Below, piece after piece: positions 28,097-42,965 of a stretch of DNA of 64,000 nt. Where the stretch lies: NCBI RefSeq assembly GCF_000247815.1, contig NC_021679.1, forward strand, positions 37,313,738-37,377,737, written 5' to 3'. Under the pieces are notes generated by a model that was not told where the DNA came from, made no database searches, and was given only the letters and a program-made list of their open reading frames with translations. This stretch comes from Ficedula albicollis (lineage: Eukaryota > Chordata > Aves > Passeriformes > Muscicapidae). A program made the position numbers and the translations under genes. Numbering within the stretch: position 1 is the stretch's first letter; each line of letters opens with the position of its first letter.

Positions 28097-28570
28097 CTTT
28101 GGAGCCATCAGATCTCTGCAGACCAGTTTTTTTGTGCCAGTAATAAAACCACCAATCAATAAATACACCAAATAAATAAATATTCCCCCCCAGGCTGCAC
28201 TCAGGGAAAATCAACAACAATTCCTGCCAGCTGGGAGGGAATATTATGGGCTGTGTGTGTTCATAATTTACCTCCATCTCTTGCCAATCCCTCAGGGGTT
28301 TCTCACCTCCCTGGCCAGGTGATCCCGTTCTGGGCACCAGCTCCATTCACCAACGTGGGAAATTGTTCTTCCAGGAACAGTTCTAAGGACAATGTTCTTC
28401 CAGGTGGGAACAATTCCCCCAAGGACAATGTTCTTCCAGGTGCAGCCACTCCAGGATGTTTCCTATTTTAACCCTCCGTGGTGGGAATGCTCTCATTTCC
28501 TTTCCTGTGAGGTTTTCCAGCTTTTGGGTCACATCCTATTGTTTGCCAGAGTCACCCAGGTGTGCAGAGA

Positions 28571-28690
28571 CCCCAAACCCACACTGGGATCATCCAGTCC
28601 CACTTCTGGACCTGCACAGGACATCCCAAAAAATCAATCCCTGTGCTGGGATCGTTGTGGAGCAGCTGCCAGGGCTGAGACCCCAAAGCC
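28571..28690 (-). mobile_element. CR1 LINE fragment
   Basis: GGGATCATCCAGTCCCACTT, CTGCACAGGACATCCC and CAATCCCTGTGCTGGGATCG match reversed CR1. Confidence 0.7.
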
Positions 28691-28869
28691 ACCCCTGGAC
28701 ATCCAATTTCTCATTCCTGGGAGAAAAAGGAGAACATTCCCGTTTTTCCAATCCCATCCAGGGTCCTGGTGCACAATCCCATCCTCCTGCCCAGCTGGAT
28801 TCCACCCTTGCCCAATCAGTTCCAACCCTGTGACATTTTTTTTCCCTCTCACAAAAAAAAAAAAAAAAA

Positions 28870-28906
<37 letters not shown>
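28870..28906. other. Poly-G tract after poly-A
   Basis: 37 G after an 18-bp A run. Confidence 0.85.
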
Positions 28907-28907
<1 letters not shown>

Positions 28908-29689
28908 AGAGAGAGACATAAGATCCCGGATCAAAAACCACAAACATTTTTCTTCCTGCAGCTCCCAGCAAAGAGCTGCTTTATAAATCATCCCAGATAA
29001 ACAGGGACAATCAAATCTTTGTTTGCAGTCAGGGCTGGAGATGCTGTGCAGGCTCTGATATCCCAGGATTGCTCCACTCTGAGCCAATAAATCCTGCCTG
29101 GTTCTCCTTGGAGCCTGCCAAGAAAATCCCTTCAGGCCTGGGCTGCTTTCAGCAGAGAGGATGGGAGCAAGGCTGCACAAATATTTCCATTTTTAGGCCA
29201 TTAAAAGTTTCCTCTTGGAGATGGGAGCAGCAGATTCCAGGTTTTGATCCTGCAACCCGAAATGACGTGATGGGATCCCCATCCCAGTGTTGGGTTTGTT
29301 GTTTTTCATGGGAATAGAACACCAGGGTTTTTCCCTGAGGCTGAGGGAAATGAGCCATTCCCACCTGGGAAGAGCAGCACCTGCCTTGGGAAATATCCCA
29401 CAGAAGTGAGCTGGGGCTTTCCAGGATTTTCTGCCTTCCATGGGGGCCCCTCAGTGCCCTGATTTTGTGGAAAATTGGGGCTGTGAAGCAGAAATTTTGC
29501 TGAGTGTTCCCAAATCCTGCTGGATCACGAAGGAGGAGAAGCCCAAGGGAACCTGAATGATTTTCCTGGTGTCCCAAACCCCATCACAGCCCAGGATTGG
29601 AGGCAGAATTTTGGGATGAAGTGCAATAAATCCCATATCTCTCAAGGGTGCTCTGCCACCCCACCTTCCCTGCACATCCCAATCCCCAC

Positions 29690-29785
29690 GGGACACAGAA
29701 TCCCAGGCTGGTTTGGGCCGGGAGGGATTTTAACCCATCCCATTCCACCCTTTCCACGGGCAGGGACACCTTCCACTTCCCCAGA
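29690..29785 (-). mobile_element. CR1 LINE 3'-end fragment
   Basis: CACAGAATCCCAGGCTGGTT, then GGGCCGGGAGGGATTTTAA, CCCATTCCACCC and GGGCAGGGACACCTTCCACT match reversed CR1. Confidence 0.85.
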
Positions 29786-29828
29786 TCCTCTTGTGCTGTG
29801 GGGCAAGCAAAAGGTGAAGAATCTCTTC

Positions 29829-29960
29829 AAAACTGACCCCAAAAGTGCACAATTCCCAATTTCTGATTTTTATTAGGGATGTCTCAGCTGGAAACAGAAG
29901 CAGATGATGTTGGGAAGGGCAGCTTTTCCTCCTGGATTTCTGGAAGGAGCAGGGCAGGGC
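29829..29960. repeat. Diverged third copy of the 30-31 kb tandem unit
   Basis: Shares the stretch around CTGATTTTTATT and GTTGGGAAGGGCAGCTTTTC with the two later copies, with many substitutions. Its distance to the next copy is about 479 bp. Confidence 0.75.
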
Positions 29961-30065
29961 TGCAGCCCCAAAAACAGACATTAAAAGGGTCCCTTAACCC
30001 CTAGGGTGAGTTACAATCCTTTGTTTTTCTTGCAATCCTTGGAAAAACGGAAATTAGAGTCAGTG

Positions 30066-30584
30066 GACTCCAAAAAATCCCAAAATACATAGGGAAAATA
30101 AAAGGAGTGTGGGTTCCTCTTCCCTTGCAGTTTTATTTTCACTGTGCTTTGACATCTTTCTCCTTGTTGGTTGTCTTGGGCTGGTGAAATCTTTGAGGAT
30201 TGAGAGGGTAATCAACTAATTTATCATTAATTAGAGCCCTCAGTTTTTGGTGTCCTTTTGGACAGCTCCAAATCCAGAGAGCTGAGGGTGATCTGCTCTG
30301 CTCTTAAAAAACTGAGCCAAAAAAAGTTTAATCCTCAATTCCTGATTTTTATTGGGAATACCTTGTATGAAAATCAAAGAAATGTTGGGAAGGGCAGCTT
30401 TTCCTCCTGGCTCCAAGGAAAATTGTCCTGCTGCAGAAACAGGGAATTAGGGAAATGCAGTGGATGTGTAATTTCCTTTTTGAAGTTTCCTTCCTTAATA
30501 ATTATTCCCATTCTGGGGGTGGACAAGCTCTCCATTGAGATAAAAAAACTTTGCAGCTGCTCTTTGTGATTACCTGGAAGGGGC
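30066..30584. repeat. Tandem duplication copy 1 (623-bp period)
   Basis: 519 bp that appear identical to 30689-31207. The roughly 35 bp before it are clearly diverged between copies. An older relative lies at about 29829-29960. Confidence 0.93.
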
Positions 30585-30688
30585 ATAGAGTGGGTGCAGA
30601 AAAAGCCAGGATTATAAACCAGGAGCATCCCAACCTACAATCCCTTTTTTCCTTGGAATCCTTGGAAAAACAGAAATTAGAAACAGTA

Positions 30689-31207
30689 GACTCCAAAAAA
30701 TCCCAAAATACATAGGGAAAATAAAAGGAGTGTGGGTTCCTCTTCCCTTGCAGTTTTATTTTCACTGTGCTTTGACATCTTTCTCCTTGTTGGTTGTCTT
30801 GGGCTGGTGAAATCTTTGAGGATTGAGAGGGTAATCAACTAATTTATCATTAATTAGAGCCCTCAGTTTTTGGTGTCCTTTTGGACAGCTCCAAATCCAG
30901 AGAGCTGAGGGTGATCTGCTCTGCTCTTAAAAAACTGAGCCAAAAAAAGTTTAATCCTCAATTCCTGATTTTTATTGGGAATACCTTGTATGAAAATCAA
31001 AGAAATGTTGGGAAGGGCAGCTTTTCCTCCTGGCTCCAAGGAAAATTGTCCTGCTGCAGAAACAGGGAATTAGGGAAATGCAGTGGATGTGTAATTTCCT
31101 TTTTGAAGTTTCCTTCCTTAATAATTATTCCCATTCTGGGGGTGGACAAGCTCTCCATTGAGATAAAAAAACTTTGCAGCTGCTCTTTGTGATTACCTGG
31201 AAGGGGC
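30689..31207. repeat. Tandem duplication copy 2 (623-bp period)
   Basis: Matches 30066-30584 with no difference seen. Both copies carry the same 103-codon open frame, which has no recognisable protein features and reflects the duplication only. Confidence 0.93.
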
Positions 31208-32460
31208 TGCAGCAGGTCCCTGTTCCCTCGGATCAGTTTTAATCTAAGCCTGGCTCAGCTGGGCAGGGCTGATAAACCCCTCAGCCCCTGACAAACAGGG
31301 TTTTAATCCTTCTTTTCCCATCTCTCTCTTTTTTATTTGTCTCCCAACCACCCCAATGGATTAAGAATGATCCATCCCAAAGCCGGGGCTTTGCTTTTCC
31401 ACTTCCCTAAATCCTGGTTTGAGGATTTCCAGGGGCCGGCCAAGGTCAGCAGTTCCCTCCCACGACATCCCAAAGCCTGGGATTTATGGGGATTTGATTT
31501 CCTGGGGGAAATCCTCTCTGGGTGAGGGTTTTGGGATTTGGGAGGGATGTCAGCATGGGACTCCTTCCTGAGGAGGGCTGGGAGCGGGAATAACAAAATT
31601 TAGGTTTGGGATCTGGGCACGTTCTCGTGTTTTCTATCATGAGACCCTGGCTCAATCCTCCAGATTTTGGTTTTTGCTCGAAAAGAGAAGTTTTTAGCCC
31701 AAATTTAAACTGAATTTACCAGGCAAGCTTCCCCTTCCATCCCTTCCCCCTCTGGAAAATCCCACTTTCGTGGTTTTCCTGGGAAAACGAGGCTCCCCTG
31801 AGCCCAAATCCCAACGAGAACTTTCATTCCTCTTCTTTTCCCACATTTTATCCTGTTCCTAGAGGATGAGGGAGCTCGGGGCAGCTCTGGCTGAGGTTCA
31901 CAGAGCTCCCAAAAAATCCCAAATTGCAGGGGACAGAGCTCCCAAAATATCCCAAATTGCAGGGGAAGCGTGGGGGGTCCTCCCACGGTGGCGGTTGCTG
32001 CATGTCCAGCCGCAGCAAAGACATCACAGCTAATCAATCCTTAATTAATTAGAGCAGCAGGAGCTGGGGAGGATGTGGGAACAGAGCTGAACTTCCTCAG
32101 AAAAATCTCTGTCAGCTCCTGGTGAGCTGGAAAGGGGAGTGTGAGGAAAAGGGGTGTCACAGCCTGAGCCAAAACTCGGCTAAAATCACATTTTTCCCTG
32201 GAATAAACCATCCAAGCTGAGCCAAGATGGATTTAAAAAAAAAGCTCCAAGTAGAGCAAACCCACTCAGCTCTGCTGCCTTTATATTAAATTTGGGTGCT
32301 AATGGAATAATTCCACATTCCAGTTGTCCTCCTTGCCTTGAGATTGATTTTTCTGAATAATTCTTGGCACTTTTTGGGATGGGCACTGTGTAATCCCAAA
32401 AAGAAATATCCACGATTGCTCAGCCCCCCAAACACCACTGGGATTGCCAGGAGATAATAA
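31208..32460. other. Intergenic, no gene seen
   Basis: A 36-bp direct repeat at about 31900-31970 (CAGAGCTCCCAAAA with AATCCCAAATTGCAGGGG) is the only structure noticed. Confidence 0.55.
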
Positions 32461-32957
32461 GAATGGAAAGGAATGGAATGGAATGGAATGGAATGGAATG
32501 GAATGGAAAGGAAAGGAAAGGAAAGGAAAGGAAAGGAAAGGAAAGGAAAGGAAAGGAAAGGAAAGGAAAGGAAAGGAAAGGAAAGGAAAGGAAAGGAAAG
32601 GAAAGGAAAGGAAAGGAAAGGAAAGGAAAGGAAAGGAAAGGAAAGGAAAGGAAAGGAAAGGAAAGGAAAGGAAAGGAAAGGAAAGGAAAGGAAAGGAAAG
32701 GAAAGGAAAGGAAAGGAAAGGAAAGGAAAGGAAAGGAAAGGAAAGGAAAGGAAAGGAAAGGAAAGGAAAGGAAAGGAAAGGAAAGGAAAGGAAAGGAAAG
32801 GAAAGGAAAGGAAAGGAAAGGAAAGGAAAGGAAAGGAAAGGAAAGGAAAGGAAAGGAAAGGAAAGGAAAGGAAAGGAAAGGAAAGGAAAGGAAAGGAAAG
32901 GAAAGGAAAGGAAAGGAAAGGAAAGGAAAGGAAAGGAAAGGAAAGGAAAGGAAAGGA
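32461..32957. repeat. (GGAAT)n then (GGAAA)n pentanucleotide array
   Basis: About nine GGAAT-type units give way to roughly 90 units of GGAAA. The second block is uninterrupted. Open reading frames here (KERKG- or FLSFP-type) are artefacts. Confidence 0.98.
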
Positions 32958-33345
32958 ACTGGAATTGTGGAATCATGGAATGGTGGAATTGTAGAATCGT
33001 GGAATCACAGAATGGTGGAATCATGGAATTGTGGAATCCTGGAATCCTGAAATCCTGGAATTGTGGAATTATGGAATGGTGGAATTGTGGAATCGTGGAA
33101 TCATGGAGTTGTGGAGTCATGGAATCGTGGAATCCTGGAATTGTGGAATCCTGGAATTGTGGAATCCTGGAATAACGGAATCGTGGAATCATGGAATCAT
33201 GGAATTGTAGAATCATGGAATTGTGGAATCCTGGAATTGTGCAATTATGGAAACTTGGAATTGTGGAATTCTGGAATTGTGAAACCCTGGAATCCTGGAA
33301 TCATAGAATCCTGGAATCCTGGAATGATGAAATTGTGGAATCCTG
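32958..33345. repeat. Degenerate GGAATCNTG/GGAATTGTG array, CR1-tail-like
   Basis: About 388 bp of 8-10-bp units such as TGGAATTG, TGGAATCA and TGGAATCC. These resemble the minus-strand form of the ATTCTATG repeats at CR1 3' ends. The block runs directly into GGTTTGGGTTGGAAAAGATCC, which is CR1 3'-end sequence, so it is best read as an expanded CR1 tail. Confidence 0.8.
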
Positions 33346-33368
33346 AAATGGTTTGGGTTGGAAAAGAT
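33346..33368 (-). mobile_element. CR1 LINE 3'-end scrap
   Basis: GGTTTGGGTTGGAAAAGATC matches the reversed CR1 3' end next to the expanded tail array. The rest of the element is replaced by CCCTCT repeats and poly-G. Confidence 0.6.
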
Positions 33369-34136
<768 letters not shown>

Positions 34137-34165
34137 CCCTCTCCTCTCCTCTCCCTCTCCCTCTC

Positions 34166-36388
<2,223 letters not shown>

Positions 36389-36857
36389 GACTCTCACTTT
36401 TTTTTTTTTTCCTGGAAGGAAAAAACAAAAACAAAACAAAACAAACCCTCCAAAAACCAAGCCAAACCCAAAAAAAACTAAAGAGGAGAAAATGATGTTT
36501 TTCCTCTAAGCAGTGAAACTTCCCCTGAGAAAATGCAGGATTTTTATTTTTCCCTGTGATATTCCCACCAAAGTTTTGTCTCCCAGTCTCGAGTGGGGAG
36601 GATTTGCTGGAGCTCTGGTTCATGTCCAGCCTGGCTTCACTCCCTGTTTGTTTCTGGGAGGGATTATTCCATCTGGGCAGGAGTGAAATAAAGAGAGAAG
36701 ACAAGTAATCCCCTCTGGAAGAGAAAGAAGAGCTCACCTGGCTCTGAGTGAAGCCCATCCAGGATTTGGAGGTGCAGGGGGGTTGTGGGCACAGGGGGAA
36801 GATTTTTTTTTTAATTAAAAGAGGAGGAATTTATTGGGATTTTAGGAAGGAATTCTT

Positions 36858-36902
36858 CTTGGAGCAGTTTGGGATGGTGGGAGGTGTCCCTTCCAACCCC
36901 AG
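36858..36902 (+). mobile_element. CR1 LINE scrap
   Basis: GGAGCAGTTTGGGATGGTGG then GAGGTGTCCCTTCCAACCCC resembles plus-strand CR1 (GAGCAACCTGG...GGTGTCCCTGCCC). Confidence 0.5.
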
Positions 36903-37397
36903 TGGAAAACCACAGCTCCAAAGGACATTGGTTATAAATGTCTGGTTTATTCCCATTCCATTTTCCAGCTGGGTTCTGCTCCATGAGAAAACAGGGAATG
37001 GGCTCCTGGCACCATCCAGGTGCTGGAATTTTGGAATTCCTGGGGCTGGAACCTCAGGAAAAACCCCACAGCACATCCCCCAACCCCATCAACCTCTGCC
37101 CCCTCCCAGGCAATCTCCAGCTGTTTGTTTGCTTGCTTAGAAAACTCGATTAAAAGATCCCGATTTTAATTTAAACGGCAATTATTAATTATTCCCGAGC
37201 ATTTCCTGCTGGAATGGCTTTGCCTGGTGGGAAAACTCCGCGGAGGGAAAAGTCTTTGACTCTGTCCTTGCTGGAAGATTTCCCCTTTCGTTAGCCCTGG
37301 CTTAACGAGGCTGGGTTTAAAGCGGGTGTTAAGTGCAATCAGGGCTTTATTAGGACGGGGATTGTCTGGGTTAACCTTTGCCTGCGTGCACGACTCG

Positions 37398-37415
37398 GCT
37401 GATTAATTAATCAGC
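37398..37415. promoter_or_regulatory. 18-bp palindrome with homeodomain-type TAATTA core
   Basis: GCTGATTAATTAATCAGC is a perfect palindrome, followed at 37416-37423 by another, GATTAATC. It lies in repeat-poor sequence (37140-37450), about 13 kb beyond the RND3 stop codon. Function is inferred only. Confidence 0.3.
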
Positions 37416-37969
37416 GATTAATCACGACCTTTGATCGCGACCTTGAGCCCTGCAGCTGCCACAGGAGGTGCCAGGGGAGCAGCACCTCCTGCTTTTGGGA
37501 AGCCACAGGATCCTGTCTGGGGCTGAGCTGGGATTTGGGATGCAGAGGGGGAGAGGGTGGGGATATTTGGGTTTAGCAGAGAGTGATGGTTCAGCCTTTC
37601 TGGTGAATTTACAGATTCCGTGTGGCCAGAAAAATGAAAATGAGGAAGGAGAGAACAGCCCTGAGCTGTTCCAGGGCAGGTTTAGGTGGGATAATGGGAG
37701 GAATTTCTTCTGGAAAAGGCTCAGGGCAGTGGTGGAATCCCCATCCCACAGAATCCTTGTCCTTGGGGACATGGGGCAGTGCTGGGGAATTGTGGAACTC
37801 CACGGTCCAAGGGAGTTTTCCCAACCTTCAGGGTTCTGAGACTTTTTGGGAGTCCCAGAATGAGAGAAGGGTATGAATATTTGTGTTTTCCAGGCATGAG
37901 AATTGAGGATTCAGGGGGCCAAATGAAAATGGGGAGGGAGGGAACAGCCTCGAGTTGTGCCAGGAGAGA

Positions 37970-38060
37970 TTTAGGTGAATATTGGGAGGAATTTCTTGCT
38001 GGAAAAGGCTCAGGGCAGAGGTGGGATCCCCATCCCTGGAGGGATTTCAAAGCAGCACTT
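37970..38060 (+). mobile_element. CR1 LINE-like fragment
   Basis: GGGCAGAGGTGGGATCCCCA then TCCCTGGAGGGATTTCAAA resembles the CR1 segment upstream of its 3' end. A related stretch lies at 37680-37750. Confidence 0.6.
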
Positions 38061-38318
38061 GTGTGAGAAATGGTGAATTATTTATTATTCCATGGAATTC
38101 CACATGCCCAAACTGGCCTTGGACATTTCCGGCTGCACTCTTCTGACTGGGATGGGAACAGCTCAGAGTGGAATCCCAGGAATTGTGTTTCCCTTTCCCA
38201 TTTCAGTGCTCTCCAGGCAGAGTGGGAATCCCCAAGAAAAGGTCATTTCCAAAGAAATCCCTTAAAAAACACTTGGAGATTTCCTGACCCACCTGTGCAC
38301 ATAAAAATCCATGTGAAT

Positions 38319-38360
38319 ATCCCAGTCACCATCCCAGTCACCATCCCAGTCACCATCCAT
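38319..38360. repeat. 12-bp (ATCCCAGTCACC)n short tandem repeat
   Basis: Three to four units, slightly degenerate at the ends. Confidence 0.9.
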
Positions 38361-40214
38361 GCCTTGCCCAGAGTGGATCCATGGGGATCAGCAGGAGTTT
38401 GGAAGGCACCTGAAGGACTTTTTGGACTCCAACAGCAGCAGGACATCAAAAGCTCTTTTTTTTAAATTTCCTTCTTTTTTTTTTTTTTAAGGAAATCTTC
38501 TTTTTTTCCCTGTTTTTGCCCCCTCCCAGGCCAGCTGCTGCCCATCCATCAGTGCCAGGGTTTCCATGGAATGAATGAGGATGATGGATGTGACTCCCTG
38601 TTGCCATTCCATGCTGGAAGTGTCACTGCCCGTGGCATTAAATGACCTTGGAACGTCCTTCCCACCCCAAACCATCCTGTGCTCCTCTGATCCCCAAGAG
38701 GGAATAAAGCAGGACCCCAGTGGGAAGGGAGATCCAAAGTGACTGCTGGAAAGAGCCAGAGGAAACCTCATGAATTTCCCCCAAATCCAGGTTCTTGGAT
38801 TGATTTTAAGCTGCAGAGCCAGGCCAGGCTCCAAGCCAAGCCCAGCCTAGCTAACCCAGGCACTCAGGATTATCTTGGAATAAAGGAGAAGCACAGAGGG
38901 GAAAACCTGTGTTCCCTCCTGGGGAAGTGTCTGGCTGCCCCACAGCTCTGCTTTTATTGTCCTGTCACAGCAGGAGGGGGACTGATCCCAGTTTTCCATG
39001 GCAGCAGGGATGCTCCTGTGGGCTGTGCCAGGGAAAAACCTCCAGCCTTGCTCATGGAGCACTTGGAAGTAAATTAAGTCTGGAATTTTTTTTTATTTTT
39101 TTTTTTTTTTTTTCCGTGGCTGCAAGGACAAGGCCACACACAGCAAAGCCAGGCCTGGGGGGTGGAGGAGCCCAGGCTGCCCCAGGAATGTTGATTTTTG
39201 TCTGAAGTGTGAGTAAACACAGAGATAAAAATGATTTACACTCATCCCAGGGAAATGCAGCTGCAGCAGCTCCTTCCTACCTGAGCTGGGGAAAAGGAGC
39301 AGAAAAAAGGGCTCAGGTTTGGGGCAAAGGAAAACCCACCCTGCCAGGCAGAGCAGCCTCAACCAGATCTAATTTCAGCTGTTCATCAATTCCTTCATTA
39401 ATTATTTGATTGCAAACCGTGGTGGGGCACTCCCCACCCTCCCAGGAATAGAAACAGAGATCTCTGTCAGGCCAGTGGTGTGGCCACCACCTCCTGCAGC
39501 AGGAATGAGGCTTTTCCCTGCTCTGGAGCTAAAATAAATCAGGATTAATTCCTTCTGGAGCTTCCAGAGGCAGATGCATCCTGGCCATGCCCGTGCCTGA
39601 CATCTGCCCATTAAAGTTGTGCAGAGCTGCAGATCTGTAAATGTAATTACACAGCTCAGCTCTAATTTCCAACTCTCATTTAACAACTGGCTTAGCACCA
39701 TCCAAACAGCTCCAGTGCCATGGTTAATTCATGAGGATGCACAAAATAAAGCTCAGAATCCTCAGAGATTCCCCTGATGAATTGGGAAAATTCCTAATGG
39801 GATGTGGAGTGAGGGGTGCAGGGGCTGAGCCTGGCTTGGAGCTGCTTTCCCCCCCCAAAAAAATAATAAAAAATTCCAGCCTGGGATTATTTTGGCCATG
39901 GTGTCCTTGTTTTAGGAGGGCTGGGGAGGGAGTTCCTGGAGATCCATTTTTCTGGAGATTTTAGGATTGTGAACCCAGGCAGATGTGTTGTTGGTTTAAC
40001 CATCAACCACAAATCCTGGCTGTGCTTGGGTTTATTCCTGATCCTGCCTGCTGGGAAATGCTGCCCTTTGATCCCAGCTCAGGCTGGGAGCAGATCCAGC
40101 TCTGGAAAAGAAGCCAGAGTTTCACACCTCTGCAGCTGAAACACCTTGATGGAAATCCTCCTTATCTCCTGCATCATAGGGAGAAAAAAAAAAATTAAAA
40201 AATAAACACAAGCA

Positions 40215-40238
<24 letters not shown>

Positions 40239-40283
<45 letters not shown>
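40239..40283. other. Poly-G tract after poly-A
   Basis: 45 G after a 25-bp A run, followed by AGAAAAAAGG. Confidence 0.85.
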
Positions 40284-40284
<1 letters not shown>

Positions 40285-40317
40285 GAAAAAAGGTTGTTTG
40301 GTGCTGTCCCTGAGGCT

Positions 40318-40390
40318 GCATCCCAGAAACCCAGGATGGTTTGGGATGGAAGGGATTTAAAATCCATCCCATTTATGGGTCCTTCCATAA
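40318..40390 (-). mobile_element. CR1 LINE 3'-end fragment
   Basis: CCAGGATGGTTTGGGATGGA then AGGGATTTAAAATCCATCCC is a diverged reversed CR1 end. Confidence 0.7.
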
Positions 40391-41035
40391 ACTAGCAGGA
40401 CCCAAACCCCCTTCAGGTGCAGAGCCATTCATTTATTTCCTATTCAACACATCAATGCATTTCTCCACACTGACACATCTTCCCTTAAGAACCCACCCAA
40501 CTATTGCAAATTTTCCCATTTAATGCCTTCTCCTGCCTCAAATCCCTCTCTTATTTCAGAGCATCCTCCCATTCCAACGAGTTCCCTCCGCCTCCTGCTG
40601 CATCCAGGACCAGCAGCCGCCCCCATCCTGCATTTTCCAGGATCCGTCCCTGCCTGGGGACCCCACCCACCCCTGTTCAATCGCGGGGAAATCAGCCGGG
40701 AACGCCCAACGGAGCCTTTTTTCAACAGGGGCGAGGGAGAAAGGCAGCAGCTGGTGCTGCTTCCCTCGTTTTTCCGCTGGAAAAGGGACGCAGGCACCTG
40801 GGGACAAACCCACCCGGGTTTTGTCCCCAAAGCCTCTCCAGCTGGGATGGAGGGGGTGTCGTGGCAACACCCGAACAGCCCCGGGGGGTTTGATGGGGGT
40901 TAAAGCTCCTGAGGCTGGAGAAGGGAGCCAAGAGGCGCCCTGGGAGCTGCTGGGGTTGAGCCTCTCCCTCCCCCGTTCCCAGGGAATTCCTGGCTCAGGG
41001 GGTCAGGAGCAGGTTTGGCTCACTCCCCTCCCAAG

Positions 41036-41166
41036 CTCTGCTTTAGGGTTAAACCCAGCCTTGCCCCTCCTTTTTGCCCCCACAGCAGAAATGCAGACCC
41101 AGGCTCTGCTTTAGGGTTAAACCCAGCCTTGCTCCTCCTTTTTGCCCCCACAGCAGAAATGCAGAA
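41036..41166. repeat. Two-copy tandem repeat, 68-bp period
   Basis: CTCTGCTTTAGGGTTAAACC begins at 41036 and 41104. Both copies contain TTTTTGCCCCCACAGCAGAA. Confidence 0.93.
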
Positions 41167-41937
41167 GCGGGAAAGGGCAGCTGGAAAATCCCAAGGGATG
41201 GATGGCACGGAATCAGCTTTTCTCTCCCTGGTTATTCTGAAATTTTCCTTCTGCCGGGATCAGGGAAAGCCCCACCTCGGCAGCTCCTAAAAGCAGGTTA
41301 CAGCCAGAGTGGGGGAACTGGCTCTGATTTATCTCTGTGCTCCCAGCCCATCCCAAATTCCAAATCCCAAATCCCAAACCACCTCCCACCTCTCCCAGCA
41401 GGGACCTGCCCAACCTGCCCCTCATTTATTTATCCCACAGGCACTGCCGACTTCCCTGTGGTGCTGCAAAACACCCACAGCTGTCCAAAAATCACAGAGA
41501 AATCAGAAGAATTCCAGCAAAACTCCTGGAAAAAGAAATCCCTGCTTTTCCCGGGGCTGCCAAGGTGCCACAAGGAGCTTGGCAGAGGGGAAGGAGCTGC
41601 TTTTGCACTGTTAAAATTTTTTGCTGTTAAAATTCCCAGCACATGCGGTGTGGGGTGGACTGAAGGGATGAATTTATTCCAAAGGTTTCCCTCATTCCTT
41701 ATGTCCATTCGGAGCTTTCTTTCAAGGTAACAACAGCCAGAGAATTGGGGATAAAGGCAAATATTTTCATCTGCTTTTCCTCAGGGATGCCATTTGGGAC
41801 AGCCCTGCCCCCACCTCAGCCCCGAGCTCTGGATTCCAGACCTGGAATTCCAGCCCTTGGATCCATCCAGGGTGTGATTCCTCAGTGAGGAATGCAGCTG
41901 GAAAAGCTGTTTTCCAACAAATGGCACCGAAATCCCT

Positions 41938-42030
41938 TCAGGATCACAGACTGCTCGGGCTGGGAGGGATCTTAAATGGAATTTCACCCCCTGCCCTGGG
42001 CATGGACACCTCCCACAGCTCCCAGCCCTG
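41938..42030 (-). mobile_element. CR1 LINE 3'-end fragment
   Basis: GGATCACAGACTGCTCGGGC, GGGAGGGATCTTAAA, CACCCCCTGCCCTGGGCATG and GACACCTCCCA match reversed CR1 in order. Confidence 0.8.
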
Positions 42031-42845
42031 GAAGGAGATGCTTTGGAAAAATGGGAGGCTGCAGTTCTCCTGGACAAGGCAAAATTTGGGAGAAAAAATT
42101 CCCTCAGCAAGCTGCTACTGGAAATTCACAGCCTCTGCTTAGAGGGGGGGAAAAAAATCAACTTTAAATTTCTAATGCTGATCTTTTGTAGGGCTTATTT
42201 TTCTTCTTCTTCTTTTTTTTTTCCTCTGTCTCACTGGAAAAACAGGAATTTTTGTGGTTCAATTCTTTCCAGAACTGTGTGTCCAGCTCCTGTGCCCTTC
42301 CCCTCAGGAATTTGCTGGAGGCTCCATGACCATTCTCCACCCCAGCCTGGGGGACACAAGGAATTGGAGAGGATGTTAAATCCATGAAAAGCTTCCCAGG
42401 GATCCTGCAGCTCTTCCCATCTGTGCCCCAGCAGCCAGGGATGAGCTTTCACCTCCCCACTCCCGAAATTTTAGGAGAATGAGCAGATTCCCTGCCTTTG
42501 GAAATGCTGGTGGGATGATCAGGACAGGGATGGGAATTGCTCCCTGCTCCAGGGATTTTCCATCCCAAGGAGCTGGAAAAAAAAAAAAAATCAGGGGAAA
42601 TATTTGGGCAGAGCTGAGTCCTACCCCAGGGAAATGCTCGTGGTCTTTGTGGTGCTGGGAGAACTCAGCAGGGAAATAAAGTGTGGAACTGGGAATTCCT
42701 GGGATTTCTGCTCCGCTCCTCGCTGTCATCTGAGTGTAAATTCCAGGATTGTCACTTTTCTGGGATGGATATTTGAATATGGAGTATCACACACAGACGG
42801 AATATCCCTTGAAAAATGAATATATCAATTATTTCCTCAGGTTTT

Positions 42846-42965
42846 CCTTGGCTCCAGACTTTTTCCAAGGTCTGTTGTGCTTCTCTGGACAAGCTCCAGC
42901 CCAAAAATCAGCTGGGAATTCTCCTGCTGGGCATCAAGGAGTGGGAGCAGGATGGATCCCACTGA
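42846..42965 (-). mobile_element. Possible CR1 LINE fragment
   Basis: GTGCTTCTCTGGACAAGCTC then CAGCCC resembles an upstream part of reversed CR1; flanking similarity is weak. Confidence 0.45.

Noticed and set aside
26921..28346. Open frames of 357-416 codons across the hexamer array
   Set aside because: The hexamer units rarely produce stops; the peptides are hexamer-driven dipeptide patterns with no domain.
30258..31192. Two identical 103-codon open frames
   Set aside because: They are copies of one duplicated noncoding segment; no splice signals or protein features.
32461..32957. GGAAT satellite of the human type
   Set aside because: Only about nine GGAAT units are present and the array is mostly GGAAA; simple slippage explains it.
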